A program made the translations under genes and the position numbers. Of a stretch of DNA of 64,000 nucleotides, positions 21,102 to 29,095 are shown one piece after another (position 1 is the first letter of the stretch; every line of letters begins with the position of its first letter). The notes under the pieces were generated by a model. The model was not told the origin of the DNA, made no database searches, and was given only the letters and a program-made list of their open reading frames with translations. Source of the DNA: Kineococcus sp. TRM81007 (GTDB lineage: Bacteria > Actinomycetota > Actinomycetes > Actinomycetales > Kineococcaceae); contig NZ_JALBVB010000044.1 of assembly GCF_022669155.1 (NCBI RefSeq), forward strand, positions 94,627 to 158,626, in the 5' to 3' direction.

Positions 21102-21728
21102 CTAGATCCAGCCGGCGCGGCGTGCCGCGACGACGGCCTCGTGCCGGTTGGACACCCCCAGCTTGCCGACGCAGCTGGACAGGTGGTTGCGGACGGTGCC
21201 CGGCGAGAGGGAGACGCGCACGGCGATCTCCTCGATGCCGGCACCGTCCGCCGCCAGTTCCAGGACGTCGGCCTCCCGCGGCGTCAGGGGGCTCTCCCCC
21301 GCCGCGATGGCGTCGGCCGCCAGTTCCGGGTCGACGTAGCGCCCGCCGGCGGCGACGGTGCGGATGGCCTCCGCCAGCACCGAGCCGGAGGCGGTCTTCG
21401 GCAGGAAGCCCCGCACCCCCAGCTCCAGCGCCCGCTTGAGGTAGCCGGGCCGGCCGTGGCTGGTGAGGATCAGCGTGGTGCAGCCGGGCACCTCCGCGTG
21501 CACGGCCTCGGCGACCGCGAGCCCGTCCGCCCCGGGCATCTGCAGGTCCAGCACCGCCACCCGGGGCAGCTCCTTGCGGGCCATCGCGATCGCCTCCGGC
21601 CCGGAGGCGGCCTGCGCGACGACGTCGATGTCGTCCTGCAGCTGCAGCAGCCCCGCCACCGCCGAGCGCACGAGGTTCTCGTCGTCGGCCAGCAGCACCC
21701 GGATCGGTTCGCCCGCCGCGGCGCTCAC
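21102..21728 (-). CDS. NarL/DesR family response regulator
   Basis: 208 aa. Receiver domain with acidic pocket DDE near 15, phospho-acceptor D in VLDLQMPG and Lys in LPKTAS; LuxR-type helix-turn-helix at the C-terminus (LTPREADVLELAADG... TVRNHLSSCVGKLG). GTG at 21728 overlaps the kinase stop (GTGA). Likely controls the ABC-2 exporter genes upstream in the same run. Confidence 0.92.
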   Translation of the reverse strand: MSAAAGEPIRVLLADDENLVRSAVAGLLQLQDDIDVVAQAASGPEAIAMARKELPRVAVLDLQMPGADGLAVAEAVHAEVPGCTTLILTSHGRPGYLKRALELGVRGFLPKTASGSVLAEAIRTVAAGGRYVDPELAADAIAAGESPLTPREADVLELAADGAGIEEIAVRVSLSPGTVRNHLSSCVGKLGVSNRHEAVVAARRAGWI

Positions 21729-22945
21729 GCGCTCACCACCGGCAGCTCCGCGCGCAGCGCGAAGGTGCCCTCGTGGCGCTCGGTGCTCAGCTCCCCGCCC
21801 AGCGGCCGCAGCCGCTCGGCCAGCCCCACCAGGCCCGAACCGCGCCCCGGCGCCGCACCGGGCGCCCCGTCGTTCTCGATCAGCACCCGCACCGGTCCCT
21901 CCCCGCCACCGCGCACCTCGATGCGGCACCGCGTCGCCGCCGCGTGCCGCACCACGTTGGTCACACCCTCCCGCACGACCCAGGCGGCGGCGGTGCGGGC
22001 CGCCTCGGACGCACCGGCGGCCTCGGCGGTGACCGTGCACTCCACGCCCGCCGAGCGCAGCAGGGCCGCCGCACCCTCCAGCTCCGCGTCCAGGTCCACC
22101 CCGCGGTAGCCGCGCACCACCTCACGCACCTCGCGCAGCGACTCCTGCGCGATGCGGCGCACCTCCTCGGCGCGCTCGACGGCCTCCGGGCGCCCGCGGC
22201 GGGCCAGCTCGGCGACGAGGTCGCTGGTGACGGCGATGGCGGACAGGTCCCGGCCGACGACGTCGTGCAGGTCGCGGGCGAACCGCAGCCGCTCCTCCGC
22301 CACCGCCAGGCGCGCGCGGTCGCGCTGGGCACCGGCCAGCCGGCGCACCACGTCGACGATCCACATCGACAGCTGCACGGTGACGGCCAGGAACGCGAAC
22401 GCGCCCACCAGGAGCACACCCGCCAGCAGGCCCTGCTGCGGCCACGCGAAGCCGTCGCGGTGCAGGACCAGCAGCCCCGCCCCCGCGAGCACCGCCAGCA
22501 GGACGCTGCGCCGGGTGCCGAGGAAGGCCGCCGGGCCGAACAGCGCCCCGACCACGACGACGCGGGCGATCGCACCGCCCCGCTCCGGCGGCAGCAGGGC
22601 GGTGGCGGCGAAGGCCGCCGCGGTGACCGCGGCCAGCGCGAGCCACCACGGGCCCGGCACCGGCCGGCCGGCGATCTGCCGGTCCAGGACGAGACCGACG
22701 GCCACCGCGTGGACCACCACCGCCGCCAGGACGGCGAGGGCGGCGGCCGCCTCCTGCGCCAGCGCCCCGCTGCGCCCCACCTGCCCGAACGTCAGGGACG
22801 GGCCGATGGTCAGCAGCAGGGCGAAGGACTGGCGGGTGTAGAGGGTGATGCGCTCGACGTCGTCCTTGCCGCCCCACCAGCGGCGCCACCGGCCGCCCGC
22901 CCCCCGAGGGTCCACGCGCTCCACGCGCCCCACCCTGCCAGGCAC
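21725..22945 (-). CDS. DesK-like sensor histidine kinase
   Basis: About 406 aa. Five to six hydrophobic helices (about 35-185), then HisKA_3 dimerisation with phospho-His in ARDLHDVVGRDLSAIAV and a C-terminal HATPase with GSGLVGLAERLRPLGG. The start is uncertain: GTG 22945, 22924 and 22915 are all in frame; the last two follow CAGGGTGGGG. Four-gene run ATPase, permease, kinase, regulator on the minus strand resembles membrane-stress or drug-responsive exporter systems. Confidence 0.88.
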   Translation of the reverse strand: MPGRVGRVERVDPRGAGGRWRRWWGGKDDVERITLYTRQSFALLLTIGPSLTFGQVGRSGALAQEAAAALAVLAAVVVHAVAVGLVLDRQIAGRPVPGPWWLALAAVTAAAFAATALLPPERGGAIARVVVVGALFGPAAFLGTRRSVLLAVLAGAGLLVLHRDGFAWPQQGLLAGVLLVGAFAFLAVTVQLSMWIVDVVRRLAGAQRDRARLAVAEERLRFARDLHDVVGRDLSAIAVTSDLVAELARRGRPEAVERAEEVRRIAQESLREVREVVRGYRGVDLDAELEGAAALLRSAGVECTVTAEAAGASEAARTAAAWVVREGVTNVVRHAAATRCRIEVRGGGEGPVRVLIENDGAPGAAPGRGSGLVGLAERLRPLGGELSTERHEGTFALRAELPVVSA

Positions 22946-22955
22946 CGGGCGGCGT

Positions 22956-23780
22956 TCAGGAGCGCGGGGACCAGCGGAACCGCGCGCGCACCACGAGCGA
23001 GCCCAGCAGCACCCAGGCCAGCAGCGTCGCCGTCCACACCGCGACGTCGGCGGCCGACGGGTCGCCGATCCAGCCGGCGCGCACCAGCTCCACCACCGGC
23101 GCCAGCGGCGTGAACCCCGCCACCCGGGCCAGCGCGCCCGGCAGGGCGTCGGCGGGGACGAACAGCCCGGCGCCCAGGCCGCACACGGCGATCACCGGCA
23201 GGCTGGTGATCTGCGCGGACTCCAGGGTGCGGGTGAACGCGGCGGTCACCAGGGCGAGCAGGGCCATCACCGCGCACCCCAGGACGACGGCGAGCGCGAG
23301 CAGCAGCGGGCGCCCCGGCAGCGGCATGTCGAGCGCGACCGCGCCCGCGACGCCGAAGACGGCGGCGATGGCCACGGTCAGGGCCGCCGACGGCACCGCC
23401 ATCGCGGTCAGGACCTCCTCGTCGGCGGCCTCACCGGTGCGCAGCCGCTGCAGCACGCCCTCCTCGCGGCGGGCCACGGCGGCGGACAGGACGTTGTAGA
23501 AGACGACCATCAGCAGCAGCACCCCCAGGAGCAGGTTCACCGCGCCCGCGGCGCCGGTGGGGGTGGCCAGCCGGGCGCCCGCGACGGAGGCCACCAGGGC
23601 GACGAAGCCGACCGGCAGGGCGAGGGCGGTGAACAGCGCGGTGCGGTTGCGCCGCAGCATCCGACCCTCCGCGCCCGCCAGGGCCGCGGTGCGGCGCAGC
23701 GACCCGGGCAGCGGGCCGCGCGCGGGCGCGGCGGCGGGCAGTGCCGCGACGCGGGGCGGGGCGTCGGTCGTGGTGCTCAT
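22956..23780 (-). CDS. ABC-2 type transporter permease
   Basis: 274 aa with six hydrophobic helices and the ABC-2 arrangement; conserved ALPVIAVCGLGAGLFVPADALP region near helix 5. ATG at 23780 with GGAGGAG upstream. Pairs with the ATPase 28 bases upstream. Exported substrate unknown; daunorubicin-type drug or lipid exporters are the usual relatives. Confidence 0.88.
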   Translation of the reverse strand: MSTTTDAPPRVAALPAAAPARGPLPGSLRRTAALAGAEGRMLRRNRTALFTALALPVGFVALVASVAGARLATPTGAAGAVNLLLGVLLLMVVFYNVLSAAVARREEGVLQRLRTGEAADEEVLTAMAVPSAALTVAIAAVFGVAGAVALDMPLPGRPLLLALAVVLGCAVMALLALVTAAFTRTLESAQITSLPVIAVCGLGAGLFVPADALPGALARVAGFTPLAPVVELVRAGWIGDPSAADVAVWTATLLAWVLLGSLVVRARFRWSPRS

Positions 23781-23807
23781 CGGGTCTCCTCCGGGAGGTG
23801 GGGGTGG

Positions 23808-24779
23808 TCAGCGGGTCTCGTCAGCGCTGCGCGCCAGGGCGAGGAAGGCGGTCTCCAGGGACGCGGGCGTGGCCCGCAGCTCCGGCAGCTCCAGGCGCTG
23901 CGCGTCCGCCCACGCCAGGACGCGGGCGAGGGTGCGCTGCAGCGAGGCGGTGCGCACCACCACGTGCCGGCCGTCGAAGGACACCGCGTCGCCGGGGGCC
24001 AGGGCGGTGTCGTCGGGGCGGCCGGCGTCGCGGTGCCAGCGCACCTCGGCGCGGTGGGTGGCGACGACGTCGGCGACGGTGCCCTCGGCGACGACGAGGC
24101 CGCGGTGCATCACGGCCAGCCGGTCGGCCAGGTGCTCGGCCTCCTCCAGGTGGTGCGTGGTCAGCAGCACCGCGGTGCCGGCGGCGGACAGGTCGCGCAC
24201 CAGGTCCCACACGGCGCGGCGGCTCTCGGCGTCCAGGCCGGTGGTCGGCTCGTCGAGCAGCAGCAGGTCGGGGTCGCCCAGCAGCGCCACGGCCAGGTCC
24301 AGGCGGCGGCGCTCCCCGCCCGAGAGGCTCTTGACGGTCGTGCTCGCCCTGCGGGTCAGGTCCAGGACGTCGAGGACGTCGCCGACGGGGCGGGCCGCGG
24401 TCAGGGTCGCCGCCCAGGTGGTGGCGGCCTCGGTGACGGTGAGGTCGCCGGGCAGCCCGCCGGACTGCAGCACCACGCCGGTGCGCGGGCGCACCCGGCG
24501 GCGCTCGCGGACGGGGTCGTGGCCGAGGACGCGCACGGTGCCGGAGGTGGCGGCCGCCAGGCCCGCGACGACCTCGGTGGTGGAGGTCTTGCCCGCGCCG
24601 TTGGTGCCGAGCAGGCCGAAGACCTCCCCGGGCTGGACGGTGAAGCTGATGCCGCGCACGGCCTCGGCCCCGGAGGCGTGGGTGCGCCGCAGGTCGCGCA
24701 CCTCGACGGCGGCGGGAGCGGGTCCACCGGCACCGCGACCGGTGCGCTGCAGCGGTTCCGCGGGGGTCTGCGTCGTCAT
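23808..24779 (-). CDS. ABC-2 type transporter ATPase (DrrA-like)
   Basis: 323 aa. Walker A GTNGAGKTS, Q-loop region VVLQSGG, signature SLSGGERRR, Walker B LLLLDEPTTGLD, H-loop TTHHLEEAE. The C-terminal 90 residues form the DrrA-type extension. ATG at 24779. First gene of the exporter-two-component run. Confidence 0.92.
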   Translation of the reverse strand: MTTQTPAEPLQRTGRGAGGPAPAAVEVRDLRRTHASGAEAVRGISFTVQPGEVFGLLGTNGAGKTSTTEVVAGLAAATSGTVRVLGHDPVRERRRVRPRTGVVLQSGGLPGDLTVTEAATTWAATLTAARPVGDVLDVLDLTRRASTTVKSLSGGERRRLDLAVALLGDPDLLLLDEPTTGLDAESRRAVWDLVRDLSAAGTAVLLTTHHLEEAEHLADRLAVMHRGLVVAEGTVADVVATHRAEVRWHRDAGRPDDTALAPGDAVSFDGRHVVVRTASLQRTLARVLAWADAQRLELPELRATPASLETAFLALARSADETR

Positions 24780-24901
24780 GCCCCCATCGTTCCCCCGGGT
24801 GCGGGCCCGGCCCCGTGCCCGCCGTCACGACTCCGGCGGTGCCGTGCACGGCCCGGGCATGACGAACGTCACGGGTGCGCCGGCGGCCGGCGGTGGCGAG
24901 C

Positions 24902-25705
24902 ATGGTGCCCGTGGTCACCTACCGGTACGTCGCCCTCGGGGACTCCTTCACCGAGGGCATGGTCGACGGCCGCCCGGGCGGCGGGTACCGCGGCTGGGCC
25001 GACCGCCTGGCCGAGCACCTGGCCGCGGCCGGCGAGGGCGACGGGACGGTCGTGGAGTACGCCAACCTGGCGGTGCGCGGGCGGCTGCTGCCGCGCATCG
25101 TCGACGAGCAGGTGCCGCGCGCGCTGGAGCTGGACCCGGACCTGGTGAGCCTGGTCGGCGGCGGCAACGACCTGCTGCGCCCCGGCACGGACCCCGACGA
25201 GCTGGCGGGGCTGCTGGAGGGGGCGGTGGTGCGGCTGCGCGCCACCGGGGCCCGCGTGCTGCTGGCCACGGGCGCGGACCCGGCGGCCGCGCCGCTGCTG
25301 CGGCGCACCCGGGGCGCCGTCGCCACGTGGAACTGCCACGTGTGGAGCCTCGCGCACCGCCACGGGTGCGACGTGGTGGACCTGTGGGGGCTGCGGGCGC
25401 TGGCGGACCGCCGCTGCTGGGGCGAGGACCGCATCCACCTGACGCCCGAGGGGCACCGGCGCGTGGCGCTGGCGGCCCTGGACGCCCTGGGGCGGCCCGC
25501 CCCGGTGCACCTGAGCGAGACCGAGCGCGACTACCGCAGCCCCCTGCCGGCCGCGGAGCCGGTGCCGTGGCGCGAGACGCTGGCCGCGGACCTGCGCTGG
25601 GGCCGGGTGCACCTGCTGCCGTGGGTGCGACGCCGGTTGCGGCGCACCACCTCCGGGGCCCACCGCACGGGCAAGCGCCCCGAGCCGGCCCCCGTGGGGC
25701 GCTGA
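24902..25705 (+). CDS. SGNH/GDSL hydrolase
   Basis: 267 aa esterase/lipase-fold protein. Block I GDSFTEGM (nucleophile Ser), block III GGGNDLLRPG, block V DRIHLTPEGH (catalytic Asp-His). No signal peptide, so it is probably cytosolic. ATG at 24902 fits best; the frame extends to 24875. The last 60 residues are basic. Natural substrate unknown. Confidence 0.9.
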   Translation: MVPVVTYRYVALGDSFTEGMVDGRPGGGYRGWADRLAEHLAAAGEGDGTVVEYANLAVRGRLLPRIVDEQVPRALELDPDLVSLVGGGNDLLRPGTDPDELAGLLEGAVVRLRATGARVLLATGADPAAAPLLRRTRGAVATWNCHVWSLAHRHGCDVVDLWGLRALADRRCWGEDRIHLTPEGHRRVALAALDALGRPAPVHLSETERDYRSPLPAAEPVPWRETLAADLRWGRVHLLPWVRRRLRRTTSGAHRTGKRPEPAPVGR

Positions 25706-25733
25706 GCCCCGCCCACCCCGGGGCCCGTCAGCG
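25700..25733. terminator. Bidirectional terminator-like hairpin
   Basis: CGCTGA-GCCCCG pairs with CGGGGC-N3-TCAGCG around a short loop, starting in the SGNH stop codon and lying before the nuclease stop. Good stem for ending both convergent genes. Confidence 0.5.
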
Positions 25734-25744
25734 CGAGCGGGTGC

Positions 25745-26686
25745 TCACAGCAGCAGCTCCCCCGGTGCGGTCAGGGGGCGCCACATCGGCACGCCGTCGC
25801 CCTCGGCCGAGGCGGCGGGCACGAGGGCGGGCATCCGGTCGGCGGCCACGAGCGGGCCGAGGTCCAGCGCGGTCAGCTCCGCGACGTCGGCCACGGGCAC
25901 CTGGAAGGTGCGGAAGGCGCCCAGCTCGGGGGCGTGCTGCGCGGCGGCCTCCGAGCGCAGGACCTCCTCCACCAGCGGCGTCTGGTCCAGCACGAAACCG
26001 GCGGACGCCAGGACGGGGCCGCCCGCGCCGGTGGCGCCGCCGGTCGCACCCCCGCCGAGCAGGTACCCGGCGACCTTGAAGAACCTGCGCGGGACCCGCA
26101 CCCCCCGGTACTCGGGGTCGTCGTCGGCGAACACGGGGCCGGTGAGCACGACGAGGCGGGCGTCGTGCCCGCGGGCGTGCGCGAGGACGTGGTCCTCCAG
26201 CCCCAGCCACAGCTCCAGGGACTGGTTGAAGCCCGACGCCTGCGGGGCGGCGTTGGTGTAGCTGAAGGTGTCGGCGTTCGCCCGGCGGGCCTCGGCCGGC
26301 CCTCCCCACACCGGGTCGCGCCGGCGCACGAGGTGACCGCGGTCGAAGTCGTTGCGCGCGTACAGGTCCGCACCGGCCTGGGCGTCCGGGCCGACGCGCG
26401 GGTCGAGGAACCAGCCGTCCCCGCCGCGCTCCACGTCGCGCAGCGCCGCCCCGTCGACGGTGACGGCGGTGGCCGCGGCCAGGCGCCGGTCGGGGCGCAG
26501 CACCACCGAGAAGTGCGTGTAGGGCAGCACCACGACCGCGGTGCCGTCGGTGGGCACCGGCAGCGGCACCACCGGCCCGGGCGCGAGGAAACCCGGGTCG
26601 TAGCCGGCGCGGTCGGACAGGTCGGCCGCGGCGGCCACGGCGGTGACGGTGCCCGCGGCGACCTCGGCGGTGGGCGTCTCGCTCAT
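25745..26686 (-). CDS. DNA/RNA non-specific endonuclease (NUC1 family)
   Basis: 313 aa. The family active site is visible: catalytic His in FDRGHLVRR (near 126) and metal-binding Asn in YTNAAPQASGFNQ (near 160). GTG/ATG choice: ATG 26686 (MSETPTAEVA) preferred over 26701. No signal peptide is obvious, unusual for NUC1 nucleases, many of which are secreted; a toxin or intracellular role is possible but unproven. A Gly/Ala-rich insert lies near 200. Confidence 0.88.
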   Translation of the reverse strand: MSETPTAEVAAGTVTAVAAAADLSDRAGYDPGFLAPGPVVPLPVPTDGTAVVVLPYTHFSVVLRPDRRLAAATAVTVDGAALRDVERGGDGWFLDPRVGPDAQAGADLYARNDFDRGHLVRRRDPVWGGPAEARRANADTFSYTNAAPQASGFNQSLELWLGLEDHVLAHARGHDARLVVLTGPVFADDDPEYRGVRVPRRFFKVAGYLLGGGATGGATGAGGPVLASAGFVLDQTPLVEEVLRSEAAAQHAPELGAFRTFQVPVADVAELTALDLGPLVAADRMPALVPAASAEGDGVPMWRPLTAPGELLL

Positions 26687-26795
26687 GCACCCACCCTGCA
26701 CCCGCCCTGCGACACGGCGACGACGCCCGGGACGACGCGCGGGGACGGGAGCGTGACGGGCGGGTGCCGGGCGGGTGACCGCCCGGCTGCCCGCG

Positions 26796-27539
26796 TCAGG
26801 CCAGCTCGCGCTGCGCGAGCACCTCCGCCGCGTCCCGCAGCAGCACCGCCGTGCCGGGTCCGTACGCCTCGTACGTGGTGCGGAACCGCTCGTCGTCGAC
26901 GTACATCGCCGTCAGCCCCCGGTACGCGTCGGCACCGGGCACCCAGAACCGCGACACCCACGCGTGGTGGCGGCGCACCAGGTCCTGCACCGCCCCCTCG
27001 TCGGGCGCGGCGCCGCGGGCGGCCGCCGCGGCGAGGCCGCGCCCGATCGCGTCGGCTTCGGCCCCGTGCGCGGCCCGACCCTCCTCGCCCATCCCCCGCC
27101 AGGCCCGCTGCGCGTCCTCGTGCGCGTCGCGGCCCCAGCGCTGCACCACCTCGTCCTCGTAGCGGCTCGCGTCGAAGCCGTCGAAGCTCGTCGTCACGTC
27201 CAGCTCCTCTCCCTCCTCGGTCCTGCGGAGGGTCTCCCGCACCGCCCCGGCCAGCCGGGTCAGGCGGGCGGCCTCCGCCTCCAGGAGCCCGGCGTGCGCG
27301 CGCAGGGCGCTCACCTCGTCGGTGCGCTCGTCGAGCACCTCGGCGATGGCGGCCAGCCCCAGCCCCAGCTCCCGCAGCAGCAGGATGCGCTGGTAGCGGC
27401 GCAGGGCCGCGTCGTCGTAGTAGCGGTACCCGTTGGCCCCGACGCGGCTGGGCGCCAGCAGGCCGATGTCGGCGTAGTGCCGCAGCGTCCTGCTGGTCGT
27501 GCCGGTCGCCTTCGCGACCTGGTGGATCGTCCACTCCAC
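26796..27539 (-). CDS. MerR family regulator with TipAS antibiotic-recognition domain
   Basis: 247 aa. N-terminal MerR winged helix (WTIHQVAKATGTTSRTLRHY, ... GYRYYDD), coiled-coil dimer helix about 75-110, and a TipAS domain (about 125-245) with the typical GMGEEGRAAHG and HHAWVSRFW... AYRGLTAMYVDD motifs. TipA-type proteins bind thiopeptide-like or other multidrug ligands and activate their own promoter. GTG at 27539 has GGGAGG upstream, and a 19-bp-spacer promoter at 27565-27595 fits autoregulation. Confidence 0.9.
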   Translation of the reverse strand: MEWTIHQVAKATGTTSRTLRHYADIGLLAPSRVGANGYRYYDDAALRRYQRILLLRELGLGLAAIAEVLDERTDEVSALRAHAGLLEAEAARLTRLAGAVRETLRRTEEGEELDVTTSFDGFDASRYEDEVVQRWGRDAHEDAQRAWRGMGEEGRAAHGAEADAIGRGLAAAAARGAAPDEGAVQDLVRRHHAWVSRFWVPGADAYRGLTAMYVDDERFRTTYEAYGPGTAVLLRDAAEVLAQRELA

Positions 27540-27564
27540 GGCGCCCTCCCGAACTCCACCGACG

Positions 27565-27595
27565 ACGCTAGGAGTTGACGCAGCGGCAGGGTCAA
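27565..27595 (-). promoter_or_regulatory. MerR-type promoter (19-bp spacer) with dyad
   Basis: Minus strand TTGACC (27590-27595), exactly 19 bases, TAGCGT (27565-27570). The over-long spacer is the hallmark of promoters that MerR proteins untwist. An inverted repeat TTGAC-N11-GTCAA overlaps the -35 and spacer. Leader to the GTG is about 20 bases. Confidence 0.7.
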
Positions 27596-27703
27596 GGGAC
27601 ACGGGGTGACGCGCCTCCGCTTGACCGGCCGGGCGGCCCCACGTAGACACGCCGGGGAGGCGAGGGGCGCGGACCGGGTCCCTCCGCGGTGGACGGGAGG
27701 CGC

Positions 27704-28300
27704 GTGCGCATCGAACGCGCGGTAGTGGTGCTGCCGGTGCTGCCCGCCGACCTGCCCCTGCTCGACGCCTGCCTGGAGCGGCTGGTGGCCTGCGCCGACG
27801 AGGCCGCCGCCGCCGGCGTGCCGACGACCCTGGTGCCCGCGGTGCCGCCCGGCCCGGCGGCCGCCCAGGTGCTGGCGTCGTGGCGGCCGCTGGTGGCGCT
27901 GGTCGACGGGGTGGCCCTGGAGCCGGTGGAGCCGGGCCCGGTGCTGGCGGCGTCCGGGGACGCGGAGCGGGTGCTGGCCGCGGCGGCCGGCGCGGTGGCG
28001 GCCGGGCTGCCCCGCCCCGGTGCGGTCGTGCTGCTGACGACGGCGCCGCGGGTCGCGGTGAGCAGCCGGTGGATCACCGAGCACGTGCACCACCACGCCA
28101 CCGGTGCGGAGGCGAGCACGGGCCCGGTGCGCGGCTCGCACGGCCCGCACCCGGTGCGGCTGAACCTCGCGGTGCGCGCGGACCTGCTGCGCCGCTGCGG
28201 CGCGGCCGCCCTGGACGGTGGCGGGGACCGCACGCTGGTGCACGCGATGACGCCGGTGGTGGGCTTCCTGACGGCGGTGTCTCAGCCGGCGTCGTCCTGA
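27704..28300 (+). CDS. Hypothetical protein, possibly glycosyltransferase-like
   Basis: 198 aa, Ala/Val-rich, soluble. GTG at 27704 is preceded by GGGAGG. The start VVVLPVLPADLPLLDACLERLVACADEAAAAG resembles the first strand-helix of GT-A glycosyltransferases, but no DxD motif is clear and the protein is short, so this is a weak guess. Its 3' end overlaps the PadR gene by 19 bases, tail to tail. Confidence 0.6.
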   Translation: MRIERAVVVLPVLPADLPLLDACLERLVACADEAAAAGVPTTLVPAVPPGPAAAQVLASWRPLVALVDGVALEPVEPGPVLAASGDAERVLAAAAGAVAAGLPRPGAVVLLTTAPRVAVSSRWITEHVHHHATGAEASTGPVRGSHGPHPVRLNLAVRADLLRRCGAAALDGGGDRTLVHAMTPVVGFLTAVSQPASS

Positions 28301-29049
28301 TCCCCGCGGCTCTCCTCGCGGGGGTCCTCGGCGAGCAGGCGCAGCAGGTCCTGGCGGCAGCGCTCGAGCACGTCACCGGCGCGCTTCGCGTCGCCGGGGC
28401 GGCCGCTGAGCGCCACCTGGTGCAGCAGCCCGGCGATCTGCTGGACCTGCCGGCCGAGGTCGCGGAACTCCCCGCGCGAGGGCCGGCCGCCGACGCTCTC
28501 CCAGGGCGCGGGTGCCCCGGCGAGCTCCCGCTCGACGACGTCGCGGCCGGCGTCGGTGAGGGTGAACCGCTTGGGGTCGGCGGGGTCGGCGGTCACCAGG
28601 CCCTCGTCCTGCAGCTGCTGCAGCGTCGGGTAGACGGAGCCCGGGCTGGGCTTCCAGGCGCCGTCGCTGCGGCGCTCGACCTCGCCGATGATGCGGTAGC
28701 CGTTGCTGGGCCCCTCGGCCAGCAGCACGAGGACGGCCGCGCGCACGTCGCCCTTGGGACGGCGCGGGCCGCCGCGGCCGCGGGAGCCGGGGCCGAAGGG
28801 GAAGGGCCAGTCGGCCTCCTCGGGGCCCCGGGGACCGAAACCGCCGCGCCCCGGACCGCCGGGGCCGAAACCGGCGGGGCCGAAACCGGCGGGGCCGAAA
28901 CCGCCGCGGCCGCCGAACGCGCCACGGGCCCCGGGACCGCCGGGGCCCTCGAAGGGCGGGCGCCCGCACTCGCCGCGGTGGTGCCGGTGCCCGCCGCCGC
29001 GCGGGCCGGGACCCTCGGGGCCGGGGAAGGAGGAGAAGGGGTTGCGCAC
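28282..29049 (-). CDS. PadR family regulator with Gly/Pro-rich N-terminal arm
   Basis: 255 aa. The winged helix is at about 98-175 (KGDVRAAVLVLLAEGPSNGYRIIGEVERRS... PSPGSVYPTLQQLQDEGLV), followed by a dimerising C-terminal helix. The first 95 residues are low-complexity Gly/Pro/His/Phe with FGPAG repeats, an extension seen in some actinobacterial PadR proteins. GTG at 29049 with GGAGGTG upstream. An inverted repeat at 29100-29120 is the likely self-operator. Confidence 0.88.
   Translation of the reverse strand: MRNPFSSFPGPEGPGPRGGGHRHHRGECGRPPFEGPGGPGARGAFGGRGGFGPAGFGPAGFGPGGPGRGGFGPRGPEEADWPFPFGPGSRGRGGPRRPKGDVRAAVLVLLAEGPSNGYRIIGEVERRSDGAWKPSPGSVYPTLQQLQDEGLVTADPADPKRFTLTDAGRDVVERELAGAPAPWESVGGRPSRGEFRDLGRQVQQIAGLLHQVALSGRPGDAKRAGDVLERCRQDLLRLLAEDPREESRGDQDDAG
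28861..28905 (-). repeat. Three tandem 15-bp repeats in the PadR N-terminal arm
   Basis: Unit GGGGCCGAAACCGGC (plus strand), third copy with one change, in frame, coding the FGPAG repeats. Confidence 0.85.
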
Positions 29050-29095
29050 GGTGCACCTCCGGGGTGGAGCGCAGCACGGTGCCGCGCTCGATGCG

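Noticed and set aside
25745-26686. NUC1 nuclease as a secreted toxin
   Set aside because: No signal peptide, secretion domain or immunity gene is seen next to it.
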